Positions 29,024-38,056 of a stretch of 64,000 bases of DNA are shown here, in pieces. The notes below the pieces were generated by a model, which was not told the DNA's origin, searched no databases, and saw only the letters and a program-made list of their open reading frames with translations. The DNA comes from Flavobacteriales bacterium (lineage in GTDB: Bacteria > Bacteroidota > Bacteroidia > Flavobacteriales_F > PHOS-HE28): positions 1-64,000 of the forward strand of contig JADJCS010000002.1 of NCBI GenBank assembly GCA_016703105.1, read 5' to 3'. Both the position numbers and the translations under genes were made by a program. Within the stretch, counting starts at the first letter, position 1. Each line of letters starts with the position of its first letter.

Positions 29024-29167
29024 ATGCCCACCTCCAACACGAAGATCACTAGAACAGACCGAGCTTCGCTGTACGATCTCCGCACTCCCCGTTGGGACAA
29101 GTACTATCGGGCTACACGGAAGTCCATCAAATTCCCGCGCTACTACAAGAAGGCCTTGAACTGGTAA
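29024..29167 (+). CDS. Small basic protein, unrecognised
   Basis: A 47-residue frame (MPTSNTKITRTDRASLYDLR to YYKKALNW) rich in Arg, Lys and Tyr, with no signal peptide or membrane segment. Its composition is that of a nucleic-acid-binding or ribosome-associated small protein, but I recognise no family. It fills the gap between the T9SS type B gene and the lipoprotein gene. Confidence 0.4.
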   Translation: MPTSNTKITRTDRASLYDLRTPRWDKYYRATRKSIKFPRYYKKALNW

Positions 29168-29333
29168 GGCCGTTTCTTGCACAGTGACTTCGGCGAACAT
29201 CTCATCGGTTCCGTGCAGGGCTCGAGACTATCCCCTTTGTTCCTGTTGATAAGTGGGTCGAACCGCCCCCGGGGCTCCTCATGAGGGCCTTTACTTTCGT
29301 CCCGGTCCGCGCCTGTGCGGTCTACCTGTTCGC

Positions 29334-30236
29334 ATGTCATCCCATCAACTTCTACCCACTGCGGTGGCCCTCGTGCTCCTCGCTGGCGTCACCGCTTGTG
29401 GTGGTGGCCCGAGCGGGTCACAAACGGTGACCCATGCCGATACACTGACCACGGCACCTTCCGACGGAGGTGGGGTGGTCAACATTGGAGGCAAGCTCTT
29501 CAGTATTCCCTCCCCGGTCCAGACCGCGCTCATGATCCGGAGCACAGGCGCCGAGTACCAGCGGGATATCGTCCTGGACCGTGCCAAGGCGGACGGGCTG
29601 ACCTCCAAGGTCGGTCGGGCCTTGGCCATGGGATTGTATGGCGCTGACCTGGCCTATACCACTATCCACAAGGACGGGCAAAGCGCGCTGGCTACGCTGC
29701 AGACCATTGAGCAGTTGGGGGCGCGCCTGGAACTTGGCAATGCGTTCGATAAGTCCCTGCTGGACCGGTTCAAGGAGAACATGAACAATCAGGATAGCCT
29801 GCTCCGGTTGAGCGGTGAGGCTTTCAGGGCTTCGGATCAGTACCTGAAGACCAATGACCGGGGCGATGTCTCAAGCCTGATCCTCGCTGGTGGGTGGCTT
29901 GGTTCCTTGCACATCGCACTTCGCCATACCGAGGGCAAGGGCAGCGAGAAAGTGGCACAACGTGTCGGGGAGCAGCGACGTGCGCTGGGCGACCTCATCG
30001 CGTTGATCGAAGCGAACGATAGAGAGAAGCAGTGCGATGCGCTTTGCGCGGATCTGAGGACCTTGAAACAGGCCTTCGATGCGATCAAGAGCACATATCA
30101 GTTCGAGAAACCGGTGACCGATGTGGCGGCCCGGACCACTTTCATCAATGGAGCTTCGTCCGTAACGGTCACGCCAGAACAATTGACGGCCATTGCTCAG
30201 CAAGTGGAGACCTTGCGCACCAAGTACCTGATCTGA
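29334..30236 (+). CDS. Helical lipoprotein, unrecognised
   Basis: A 300-residue lipoprotein: hydrophobic stretch and lipobox AGVTAC, followed by a Gly/Ser/Thr linker and an almost entirely helical body ('LDRAKADGLTSKVGRALAMG', 'KGSEKVAQRVGEQRRALGDL'). A CDALCADLRTL pair of cysteines lies near residue 237. The ATG at 29334 is chosen because it sets the lipobox at residue 22; an upstream in-frame ATG at 29253 does not. Ends 2 bases before the next gene, so the two form an operon. No function is suggested by sequence. Confidence 0.75.
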   Translation: MSSHQLLPTAVALVLLAGVTACGGGPSGSQTVTHADTLTTAPSDGGGVVNIGGKLFSIPSPVQTALMIRSTGAEYQRDIVLDRAKADGLTSKVGRALAMGLYGADLAYTTIHKDGQSALATLQTIEQLGARLELGNAFDKSLLDRFKENMNNQDSLLRLSGEAFRASDQYLKTNDRGDVSSLILAGGWLGSLHIALRHTEGKGSEKVAQRVGEQRRALGDLIALIEANDREKQCDALCADLRTLKQAFDAIKSTYQFEKPVTDVAARTTFINGASSVTVTPEQLTAIAQQVETLRTKYLI

Positions 30237-30238
30237 CC

Positions 30239-30667
30239 ATGAGGACCCCTCTATCCGCAACCGCGCTGCCCGCGCTCTTCCTGCTTTTCGGAGCTCCTGC
30301 GGTCGCACAGTGCGACACCATCGCTACGCTCTGCAGCAAGCATATCACCTCCTCCTACATTCCTGACGGACAGTTCTACCGTGCCCTTTTGCAGGGTGAT
30401 GAGGTGGCGGAGTTCGGGCTCACTCTTTTCGGGGGGACCACCTATCGTGTGGCGGCCTGTAGCGGATTGAGCGACGGCAACCTGATCTTCTCCGTATACG
30501 ATACCGCACCGGAGCGGAACCTGCTGTTCACCAATCGCGAGCATGCGAACGGGCCTTACTGGGACCTGGTGATCGCCAACTCGATCGATGTGATGATCGA
30601 GGCCCAATTGGATCCCTCCAAAGCGGGCTCCGGATGCGCGGTGATGCTGATCGGCTTCAAGCAATAG
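30239..30667 (+). CDS. Small secreted protein, unrecognised
   Basis: A 142-residue product with a signal peptide (ALPALFLLFGAPAVAQ) and four cysteines. The mature part, 'CSKHITSSYIPDGQFYRALL', 'EFGLTLFGGTTYRVAACSG' and 'GNLIFSVYDT', reads as a compact beta-sandwich of a type often found in Bacteroidota secreted proteins. It starts 2 bases after the helical lipoprotein and ends before a strong hairpin, so it closes a two-gene operon. Confidence 0.75.
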   Translation: MRTPLSATALPALFLLFGAPAVAQCDTIATLCSKHITSSYIPDGQFYRALLQGDEVAEFGLTLFGGTTYRVAACSGLSDGNLIFSVYDTAPERNLLFTNREHANGPYWDLVIANSIDVMIEAQLDPSKAGSGCAVMLIGFKQ

Positions 30668-30698
30668 CAACGCCCCGGGTCGCTCCTGGAACTTTCGG

Positions 30699-30731
30699 AC
30701 ATCCCTCCCGTAAAGAGGGATGTTCTTCTTT
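30699..30731 (+). terminator. Terminator with CCGTAAA loop
   Basis: Arms ACATCCCTC and GAGGGATGT (30699-30707 and 30715-30723) around CCGTAAA, followed by TCTTCTTT. The loop matches the hairpins at 42144-42298. Confidence 0.85.
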
Positions 30732-30755
30732 CCGGCCTGCCGGACGGGAAATTCC

Positions 30756-33700
30756 ATGAGCGAAAAGATCCTCAAAGCACTGCTCCAGCTCTTCGCGATC
30801 ATCGCGAAGGCCGATCCGGGCGGGCAGGCCGGCCGCCTCGGTGGTCGCGCGATCCTGGAACGGTTCCTCCGCCAGCAATTCACCGCCGAACAGGCGGCCG
30901 GACATTTGGCCACCTTCGATGCTCACGTCACCGCCTTCCATAGCACTGGTGGTGAGAGCCGGAAGGACGCAAGCGCACTTCGCTCAACTCCGTGAAGGTG
31001 TTGAAGATCTGCATGCAGGTGAACGAGGAGCTGAACCAGCGTCAGAAGTTCGTTGTGCTGGTCCATCTGCTCGAGTTCATCCATTCGGGCGGTGTGGCCG
31101 AGCAGGAGGACGAGTTCGTGAGCACGGTTGCCGAGACCTTCAATATCGGCCAAGAGGAGTTCCAACGGTGTGAGGCCTTTGTGGAGCAGAACGCGGCCAC
31201 CCGTGAGGATGTCGCCCACCTTCTCTACATCGACGCCGCACCAGCGCCTGCCCTTACCCACGCACGGCACTTGCACGCCCACATCCATGGTGAGCTCCGC
31301 GTTCTGCACCTGCCCACGGTGAACCTCTATGTGATGCGGTACTTGGGTGATGATCGCGTATTGCTCAATGGTCAGCCTATGGGCAACGAGCATCACTATG
31401 TGCTTTCCAATGGTAGTTCGATCCGCCCGCCTAACGGCCAGCCGATCTACTACAGTGACATTCTCGGTAGTTTCATGCAAGGCCGCGGCAAGGAGCCCAT
31501 CGTGTTCAAGGCGGAGGGGATCACGTATGCGTTCCCCAACGGCCGTGTGGGCCTGCACGATCTCGAATTGGCGGAGACTTCAGGCAAGCTCGTAGGGATC
31601 ATGGGCGGCAGCGGCAGCGGCAAAAGCACACTGCTGAACGTGTTGAACGGGAACTTGCGGCCCAGCACCGGTCGCGTAACCATCAATGGCATCGATGTCC
31701 ACCGTGAAGCGGAGCGCATACGGGGAGTGATCGGCCATGTGAGCCAGGACGATCTGTTGATCGAGGAGCTCTCGGTCTATCAGAACCTCTTTTATAATGC
31801 CAAGCTCTGCTTTGGCGGCCTTTCCGATGACCGGATCGGTGAACGCGTTCTGAAACTCCTGCAACAGCTCGGGCTTTACGAGACCAAGGACCTGAAGGTG
31901 GGTAACCCGCTCGACAAAACCATCAGCGGTGGACAGCGCAAACGCCTGAACATAGCGCTGGAGCTGATCCGCGAGCCGAGCGTTCTTTTCGTGGATGAAC
32001 CGACCAGTGGTCTGAGTTCCCGTGATTCGGAGAATATCATGGACCTGTTGAAGGAGCTCGCTCTTAAAGGCAGGATCGTTTTCGTGGTCATCCATCAACC
32101 TTCGTCGGATATCTTCAAGCTGTTCGATCGTTTGCTCCTTGTCGATCAGGAAGGATACCCCGTGTATTATGGCGATCCCGTAGACGCGGTGGTCTACTTC
32201 AAGCGGGTTACGGGGCAGGTGAACAGCGATGTAGGACAGTGCCGCAGCTGCGGAAACGTGAACCCGGAGCAGATCTTCAACATCCTTGAAGCCAAGTTGG
32301 TGGACGAGTACGGCATGGAAACCGACCAGCGCCGCATCGGGCCGGAGGCCTGGAACGAGGTGTTCCGTGCACAGATGGAGGGGCAGATGGCCCAAGTCCC
32401 CGAAAGCCATAGCGTGCCCAAGAGCACCTTCAAGGCTCCGGGATGGTTGGTGCAGCTCAGTGTCTTCTTCAAACGCGACAGCCTCGCCAAACTGGCCAAC
32501 CGGCAGTATGTGCTGATCAACTTACTGGAGGCACCGGTGCTCGCGTTCGTGATGACCTTCTTTCTGCGCTACCATGGCGTTGGAAAGGCGGGTGCGGCGG
32601 AATACGTGTACCGCACCAACGACAATATCCCGCAGTACCTCTTCATCGCCGTGATCGTGTCCTTGTTCCTGGGCATGACGGTCGCGGCCGAAGAGATCAT
32701 CCGCGATCGGAAGATCCTACAACGGGAAAAATTCCTGTCGCTGAGCCGCAACAGTTACCTGCTCAGTAAGGTCGCGATCCTCTTTCTGATCTCGGCCATA
32801 CAGGCGCTTCTTTTTGTGCTTGTAGGGAATGCGGTACTTGGGATAACGGACATGACCGCAGTGCATTGGGCGTTGCTTTTCAGCACCGCCTGCTTCGCCA
32901 ATGTGCTCGGCCTGAACGTGAGTGCGAGCTTCAATAGCGCGAAGGTGATCTACATCATCATCCCCATGCTCATCATCCCGCAGCTCCTCTTCAGTGGGAT
33001 CATCGTCCGGTTCGACAAGCTCCACCCCTGGTTCTCCTCGGAGCGTAGTGTCCCGTGGATCGGGAACATCATGGCCAGCCGTTGGGCCTACGAGGGTCTT
33101 GCGGTCACACAATACCAGGACAACGCGTACGAGCGGCTGTTCTATTCCTTCGACCAGCGGATGAAGACCGCGAACTGGAAGAAGGACCTGTGGATCAGCG
33201 AGCTGCAGCATCGAAGTGCTGCGGCGCGACGCGCGCTGGGCGATCCGGAACGCGCATTGGAACTGCGGGGCGACCTGGAACTTCTGCGCCACGAAATGGA
33301 ACGGGAGAACGAGCGCGTCCAAGGGCTTGATTTCGTCGCATCTTCACAACTTACCGCCGATGGCGTGACACCTTCGGTGTTGGACGAAGTGGACAACGCC
33401 CTGGAGACCCTTACCTCGCACTACCGGCGCGTTTACAAGCAAGCCGAGCAGGAGAAGGAGAAACGTATCGCGGAGCTGACCTCCACACCCGAAGCGCGTC
33501 AGGCCTACTTCGCGTTGCTGGATGCGCATCGCAATGAGAGCCTGGCGGAGTTCGTCACGAACAAGAACGACGTGAACGTGATCACCGAGGAGGACGGCGA
33601 ATTGGTGCAAAAGAGCGATCCGATCTATTTGGAACCCCGCGCTCCCGGGTTCTTCGATGCCCATTTCTACGCCCCATCGAAGCGAATTCTCGGGTTCGGG

Positions 33701-33826
33701 ATCCCGACCTTCTGGGGCAATCTCCTGGTCCTTTGGGGCATGTCCTTGGCCCTGATGATAGCGCTCCGGCTGGAGGTCTTCCATGCACTGATCGAGCGCC
33801 TTTCGGCACTTCGTGGGCGACATTGA
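30756..33826 (+). CDS. TerB-FHA-ABCG-type transporter, one frame break
   Basis: A fused inner-membrane protein of about 1023 residues. N-terminal TerB-like helical domain ('KILKALLQLFAIIAKAD' to 'VSTVAETFNIGQEEFQ'); an FHA-like beta domain ('LHLPTVNLYVMRYLGDD', 'LSNGSSIRPPNGQPIYY'); an ABC ATPase with Walker A GGSGSGKST, signature ISGGQRKRLNI, Walker B VLFVDEPTSGL and H-loop VIHQP; then an ABC-2 membrane domain of six or seven segments, interrupted by a charged helical part (about 33150-33640). The order ATPase-membrane is that of the ABCG class. A one-base slip around 30955-30985 separates the TerB start (30756-30995) from the rest (30992-33826). Substrate unknown. Confidence 0.85.
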
Positions 33827-33847
33827 TCCCCATTCGTGCCAAAAGGA

Positions 33848-33870
33848 AAAGCCCCACAGGGCGGGGCTTT
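33848..33870. terminator. Bidirectional terminator
   Basis: AAAGCCCC and GGGGCTTT arms around ACAGGGC, between the convergent ABCG-type gene and siaC. It is flanked by A-rich and T-rich bases on both sides. Confidence 0.75.
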
Positions 33871-33892
33871 CTGGTTCCAGTTCGAGCGCACT

Positions 33893-34297
33893 TCAGTGGC
33901 CGTCCACCTCCTCGATCTGGATCATCTTGAACGGGATATTGATGATGGCCTGGTAGTCCTCACCGGCTTCGAGCATGTCCTCATCATCCTCTTCGTAGTG
34001 CCAGTTCACCACCACCTCATTGCCGCTGGTGCGCACTACTTCCAATTTCTTGAACAGGTCCAGGATGCACTTGCTACTACTGGTATTGAAGTACTCAAGC
34101 TGAATGTGCAGCACGGTGGAGGGCCGGGGTTCGCGGGCATAGCGGTCCACCCAGGTGATCAAAGGCTTGTAATAGTCGATGGAATTCTCCGGGATCGACC
34201 GTCCCTTGAGTTCCAAACGACCGGTAGTGGGGTCGAAGTGCACGTGCGGGGTCTTAGGTGTTCCTTCGAGCAGCAGGGCTTCCATGGTGCGGTTCAA
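33893..34297 (-). CDS. SiaC-family regulatory phosphoprotein
   Basis: A 134-residue DUF1987-type protein. SiaC proteins are phosphorylated by SiaB and dephosphorylated by SiaA, and control biofilm and second-messenger output in Pseudomonas. The motif 'LEYFNTSSSKCILDLFKKLE' at residues 68-87 holds the conserved threonine that is the phosphorylation site in the family, followed by 'VVNWHYEEDDEDMLEAGEDY'. It overlaps siaB by 4 bases, a strong sign of co-translation. No SiaA-type phosphatase or diguanylate cyclase lies nearby, so the partner is elsewhere or different in this organism. Confidence 0.88.
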   Translation of the reverse strand: MNRTMEALLLEGTPKTPHVHFDPTTGRLELKGRSIPENSIDYYKPLITWVDRYAREPRPSTVLHIQLEYFNTSSSKCILDLFKKLEVVRTSGNEVVVNWHYEEDDEDMLEAGEDYQAIINIPFKMIQIEEVDGH

Positions 34298-34863
34298 TTG
34301 GTCACGTTCACGTTCAAGCTGAAGAATGCGCTTTCCGTATCGAACGGCACGAAGCCGTATTCCAGTTTTTGGCCGCTCTTGCGTGCTATATCGATGATCC
34401 CAAGTCCGCCACCGCCGCTCGAGGTATAACGCCCGTTCGCCAGTGTTTCCTGATAGAACCCACGCAGTTCCTCAGGTGCCATGGCATTGATCCGGTCCAG
34501 ATGGTCTTTCAGCAGGTGCACGTCCTTGTCGGCTACGAAGTTGCCTGTCAGCACACTGTATCCTTTGTCATGGTGCATGATCATCACCACCCCATGGGCG
34601 ATGTTCGTCGCGGTGCCTTCCACATCGGCCAGCCTGAGGCGTGTGTTGTGATGGTAGAGGTTTTGTAGACATTCCATTGCGACGTTGAACACTCGTTTGC
34701 GCATGCGCGCATCGGGTTCAAGTACGCTCATCTTACGTTCGACGAGGCCCAACAACGCGCTCACGAGCTCCTCGCTCAGGTCACCCTTGAACGAGAGCAT
34801 GACACGCCGCCGCTCCAGTTCATCATAAAGGTCGTAGATCCTGTCAAGCATGGTGCCGGGCAC
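34294..34863 (-). CDS. SiaB-family protein kinase
   Basis: A 189-residue histidine-kinase-fold protein of the SiaB type (DUF6272). The N-box-like 'RVFNVAMECLQNLYHHNTRL' and the ATP-lid glycine motif 'SSGGGGLGIIDIARKSG' are present, with 'LEYGFVP' ending the fold. It should phosphorylate SiaC on threonine. MLDRIYDLYDELE at 34851 is an alternative start four codons in. First gene of a two-gene operon with siaC. Confidence 0.85.
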   Translation of the reverse strand: MPGTMLDRIYDLYDELERRRVMLSFKGDLSEELVSALLGLVERKMSVLEPDARMRKRVFNVAMECLQNLYHHNTRLRLADVEGTATNIAHGVVMIMHHDKGYSVLTGNFVADKDVHLLKDHLDRINAMAPEELRGFYQETLANGRYTSSGGGGLGIIDIARKSGQKLEYGFVPFDTESAFFSLNVNVTN

Positions 34864-34928
34864 AAGGCCGCTGGTAGCAAAAGAAGGGGTGGACCGGCCT
34901 CAGCGCAGGTGCCGGATCGCGGAGTTAT

Positions 34929-35735
34929 TCACGGAATTGTCAACCCGACGACCTGTTCTCCAGCATGGAGTTCGACCCGGCCATCGCATCCTTGGCCGTG
35001 GTCCATGCGCCGTTCGATGGCATCCTCTACTGTGAAGGTCTCCTCTCCCTTTGTGATCCATGCACAGTCCACATCGAGTTCCAGCCCCGCAACGGCGACC
35101 GTACCATAGGCGCGGCCGTTGTGATCCTTTCCGACCAGGTCGAACAGCACGCTGTACCTATCGCTCTGGACCACACTGTCCAATGGAGCGTTCAGCAACG
35201 AGTAGGAAACGACCCCCCGGAAACGTTCGCTCCAGGCCCCCGAGGAATGGACGAACGAACTATCGAGATGTACCGTTGAGGTTGTCACGTTCTGTGCCTC
35301 GACCGTTGCACCGAAGCGGAAGTGCCCTAATCCCAGGTCAAGGTCCGCAGCGCTGAAACCGCTGACCATGGCCTGCCCGGCGATGGTCGTATCATAGTGT
35401 ACCACGATGGCCCCGTTCCGCTGAACGCCGTCCAAACCAAGGCAGCCCTGAGAAAAGAAACGTAGGAAAGCGGTTACGGGGCCGTTCATCGGGAATGCTG
35501 CGGTGTCTCCGGTTATGCTGTCCAGCGCGATGCATGGGACCTCTCCGGTGGGGCTCCACCTTCCTGGGCCGAGCCGGAGGCTTTGCAAGTGCGCGAACAA
35601 CGGGAGGATCCCCTTTTCCGCGACGGCATGGTCGATCATCATCACAACGTCCGCTTGAGTGACTTCCTCTTCGTCCTTGCGGCAACCGCTTATCACCGTT
35701 GCCAGTAAAAAGACCAGAATTCCGGAGCGGGACAT
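34929..35735 (-). CDS. Lipoprotein, unrecognised
   Basis: A 268-residue lipoprotein with lipobox ISGC (MSRSGILVFLLATVISGCRKD). The open frame extends 192 bases further upstream, but only the ATG at 35735 gives a signal peptide, and the -7 box at 35776-35783 lies 41 bases before it. The mature part is beta-rich with several DLGLGHF and VHLDSSF strands and two internal cysteines. No known family. It is divergent from the methyltransferase gene across a shared dyad. Confidence 0.7.
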   Translation of the reverse strand: MSRSGILVFLLATVISGCRKDEEEVTQADVVMMIDHAVAEKGILPLFAHLQSLRLGPGRWSPTGEVPCIALDSITGDTAAFPMNGPVTAFLRFFSQGCLGLDGVQRNGAIVVHYDTTIAGQAMVSGFSAADLDLGLGHFRFGATVEAQNVTTSTVHLDSSFVHSSGAWSERFRGVVSYSLLNAPLDSVVQSDRYSVLFDLVGKDHNGRAYGTVAVAGLELDVDCAWITKGEETFTVEDAIERRMDHGQGCDGRVELHAGEQVVGLTIP

Positions 35736-35774
35736 TTCGTGTAGCGCATCCGCTGAACGGTTGCTGGATGCACG

Positions 35775-35807
35775 GCGAAAGTAGCACGGTCCGGTGCGTA
35801 CTTTCGC
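35775..35807. promoter_or_regulatory. Divergent -7 boxes inside a 33-base dyad
   Basis: GCGAAAGTA at 35775-35783 and TACTTTCGC at 35799-35807 are exact inverted copies, centred on 35791. Each contains the TACTTTCG form of the -7 box, pointing outward: minus strand toward the start at 35735 and plus strand toward 35822 (15 bases away). Confidence 0.5.
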
Positions 35808-35821
35808 AGGCCTTTTCAAGG

Positions 35822-36550
35822 ATGGCTTGGTATAAGCACTGGTTCGGCACCCGATACTACAAGTTGCTTTATGGCCATCGCGACGAGGAGGATGCGCGCG
35901 ATTGGGTGGAGGCGATCCTGCGTGCATGGTCGTTGCACCCGGGGAGCCGGGTCCTCGACCTGGCCTGCGGAAGGGGGAGGCATGTGCGCTGGCTCCTGGC
36001 GGCCGGCATGGAGGCGACCGGCATCGACATTTCAGAGGCGAGCATCGCAGAAGCCAGATCCTTGATGCCGGGCGTGGATCTGCGCGTGCAGGACATGCGC
36101 GAGCCTTTCGCGGTGGAGCGGTATGATGCGGTGGTGTGTCTGTTCACCAGCTTAGGATACTTCGACACCATCGAGGACGATCGAAAGGTCTTCGCTGCCG
36201 TGGCAGGAGCCTTGAAACCGGGTGGTCGGTTCGTGCTGGATTTCATGAACAGCCCGCTGGTGCTCCGCGATCTGGTGAAGCATGAGGAACTGGAACGTGA
36301 AGGGGTGTTCTTTCGGATCGATCGCAGGTTGGAGAGCGGTGTGCTCGTGAAGTGCGTGATCGTGCGGGACGGGGATGTGGAACATCATTTCGAGGAACGC
36401 GTGCAGGCGCTTACGCCGCGCGAACTGGAACTCATGGCGCGGGAAGCCGGCCTGGTGATCGAAGACCGCACGGATGGGCCGGACCTCAAACCGTTCGATG
36501 CTCGACTGTCGCAGCGGTTCGTGCTGTGGACCCGGAAACCCTTGGCATGA
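35822..36550 (+). CDS. Class I SAM-dependent methyltransferase
   Basis: A 242-residue Rossmann-fold methyltransferase. Motif I 'RVLDLACGRGRHVRWLLAAG', the acidic residue in 'EATGIDISEASIAEAR', 'VDLRVQDMREPF', and 'YDAVVCLFTSLGYFDTIEDD' are all present. The C-terminal 'RELELMAREAGL' completes the fold; the substrate cannot be read from sequence. The start at 35822 is preferred because it follows a -7 box and removes a poorly conserved extension. The stop overlaps the next start (ATGA), so the ZIP transporter is translated with it. Confidence 0.8.
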   Translation: MAWYKHWFGTRYYKLLYGHRDEEDARDWVEAILRAWSLHPGSRVLDLACGRGRHVRWLLAAGMEATGIDISEASIAEARSLMPGVDLRVQDMREPFAVERYDAVVCLFTSLGYFDTIEDDRKVFAAVAGALKPGGRFVLDFMNSPLVLRDLVKHEELEREGVFFRIDRRLESGVLVKCVIVRDGDVEHHFEERVQALTPRELELMAREAGLVIEDRTDGPDLKPFDARLSQRFVLWTRKPLA

Positions 36551-37266
36551 TCACCGCCGTTGCCATAGCCTTCTTCGTGGTTCCGCTCGCAGCGGGCGCG
36601 CTGGTCCGCACCATACGGCCGGACGCCCGATGGCTCCGGCTGCTCCTTTCGTTCAGTGGATCGTTCCTCTTGGGGGTGGTATTCCTGCACATGCTTCCTG
36701 AATTATATGCTGTGGCAGGGATCGGCATAGGTCTGTGGGTGTTGTCCGGCTTTTTGCTGCAAGTGGTGCTCGAATTCTTCAGTCATGGGATAGAACATGG
36801 GCATATGCATGTGCATGCGGCACCTGGCAAAGTACTTCCGTTCGTCACCTTGCTCAGCCTATGCGCCCATTCGTTCACGGAGGGCATGCCCTTCGCGGAT
36901 CCGAACGTGGCCGGCGATCTTTATTTTCTCACCGGGGTGCTCCTTCACAAAATGCCCATGGCCATTGCGCTCGCTGCGGTGCTGCAACGTTCCGGTGCGG
37001 GTAACGCTCGAAGCTGGTCCCTGCTTGTGATCTTCGCATTGGCCGCGCCGTTCGGGATCCTCGTGGGGTCCTTGGCGGGAAAGGGTATCGGTGCGGCGTT
37101 CCTGGATGACATGTTGGCTCTTGCGATAGGCATGCTCCTGCACATCAGCACCACGATCATCTTCGAGAGCGCACCCGAGCATCGCTTCAACGCGGCACGG
37201 TTCGTAGCCGTGATAGTAGGTGCGGCGTTGGCGGCCTTCTTGCTGGTCGGGCACACGCACGCCTAG
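36547..37266 (+). CDS. ZIP-family metal transporter
   Basis: A 239-residue membrane protein with eight predicted membrane segments. Segment 4 'LLSLCAHSFTEGMPFADP' and segment 5 'LTGVLLHKMPMAIALAAVL' carry the ZIP metal-binding His, Glu and Asp-like pattern (H-x3-EG and H-K-x-P). A His-rich loop 'HGIEHGHMHVHA' between segments 3 and 4 is typical. It imports divalent metal such as zinc or iron into the cytoplasm. Overlaps the methyltransferase stop by 4 bases. Confidence 0.88.
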   Translation: MITAVAIAFFVVPLAAGALVRTIRPDARWLRLLLSFSGSFLLGVVFLHMLPELYAVAGIGIGLWVLSGFLLQVVLEFFSHGIEHGHMHVHAAPGKVLPFVTLLSLCAHSFTEGMPFADPNVAGDLYFLTGVLLHKMPMAIALAAVLQRSGAGNARSWSLLVIFALAAPFGILVGSLAGKGIGAAFLDDMLALAIGMLLHISTTIIFESAPEHRFNAARFVAVIVGAALAAFLLVGHTHA

Positions 37267-37371
37267 CCACGATGTGAGGCGGCGGTCGCGCGACATCGAG
37301 GGAGCCTGGACCCCCTTCCTCGGATCGTTCCACTAGCGGACAATAGTGGGTCGTGGATCGCGTTCCTTATT

Positions 37372-37396
37372 TAACTTTGCACTACAAAGTACTTTG
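37372..37396 (+). promoter_or_regulatory. -7 box plus three alternating operator half-sites
   Basis: TAACTTTG at 37372-37379 matches TAnnTTTG. ACTTTG (37374-37379), CAAAGT (37385-37390) and ACTTTG (37391-37396) are alternating half-sites; the last two form a perfect 12-base palindrome CAAAGTACTTTG ending 3 bases before the ATG at 37400. The start of the operon is thus covered by dyads. The winged-helix protein encoded at 38053 is the natural candidate to bind them. Confidence 0.65.
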
Positions 37397-37399
37397 CAA

Positions 37400-38056
37400 A
37401 TGACGCAGAACGATCAACTCGCCGAGCTTGCGCACATCCGTGGGCTGATGGACCGAAGCACGCGATTTCTCAGTCTGAGCGGCCTCAGTGGTGTGGTCGC
37501 TAGCGCGATCTAGATTGCTGGGGTGACGCTCGCACGCTATCATATCACGCAGGGCCTGGCACCCGATGCCGATGTGCTCACCTACGGAACGGAGCGCGGC
37601 TATTCACCGGTGGACGACCTGCGCCTTACGCTGATCATGGATGCCGCCGTGGTGCTGTGCATGGCCCTGCTCGGCGCGTTCTGGTTCACTTGGCGGCGCA
37701 GCCGCCGGACCGGCCAGTATCTGTGGGATGCCAGCGCCCGCCGTCTGATGGTCAATTTGTTCGTTCCGCTGGGCGTGGGAGGGGTCTTCTGCCTGGCGCT
37801 GTTCTATTACGGCTTACCCGGATTGGTGGCACCGGCCACGCTAATGTTCTATGGTCTCGCGCTTTTCAGTGCCAGCAAATACACACTTGACGAGATCCGT
37901 TGGTTGGGTGTGAGCGAACTCGTGCTCGGGGTGGTCGCCCTGTTCTGGCTGGATGCCGCGCTGCTCTTCTGGGCCCTCGGCTTCGGAGTGCTCCACATCT
38001 TCTATGGAGGCTTGATGTATCTGCGTTACGAACGCGATTCGAGGGAGAACGTATGA
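37400..38056 (+). CDS. Membrane protein with an in-frame TAG at codon 38
   Basis: The protein begins MTQNDQLAELAHIRGLMDRS then 'TRFLSLSGLSGVVASAI', meets TAG at 37511-37513, and continues in the same frame (IAGVTLARYHITQG…). Five further membrane segments follow ('AAVVLCMALLGAFWFTW', 'LMVNLFVPLGVGGVFCLALF', 'LVLGVVALFWLDAALLFWAL'). The N-terminal part resembles the amino end of the DUF-type membrane proteins that, in Bacteroidota, precede a winged-helix regulator. A single-base substitution error is the simplest explanation of the TAG. Its end overlaps the regulator start (ATGA). Confidence 0.6.

Noticed and set aside
37250..37380. A tRNA or small RNA in the gap before the regulated operon
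   Set aside because: No cloverleaf or CCA end could be folded by eye; only the promoter and operator are supported.
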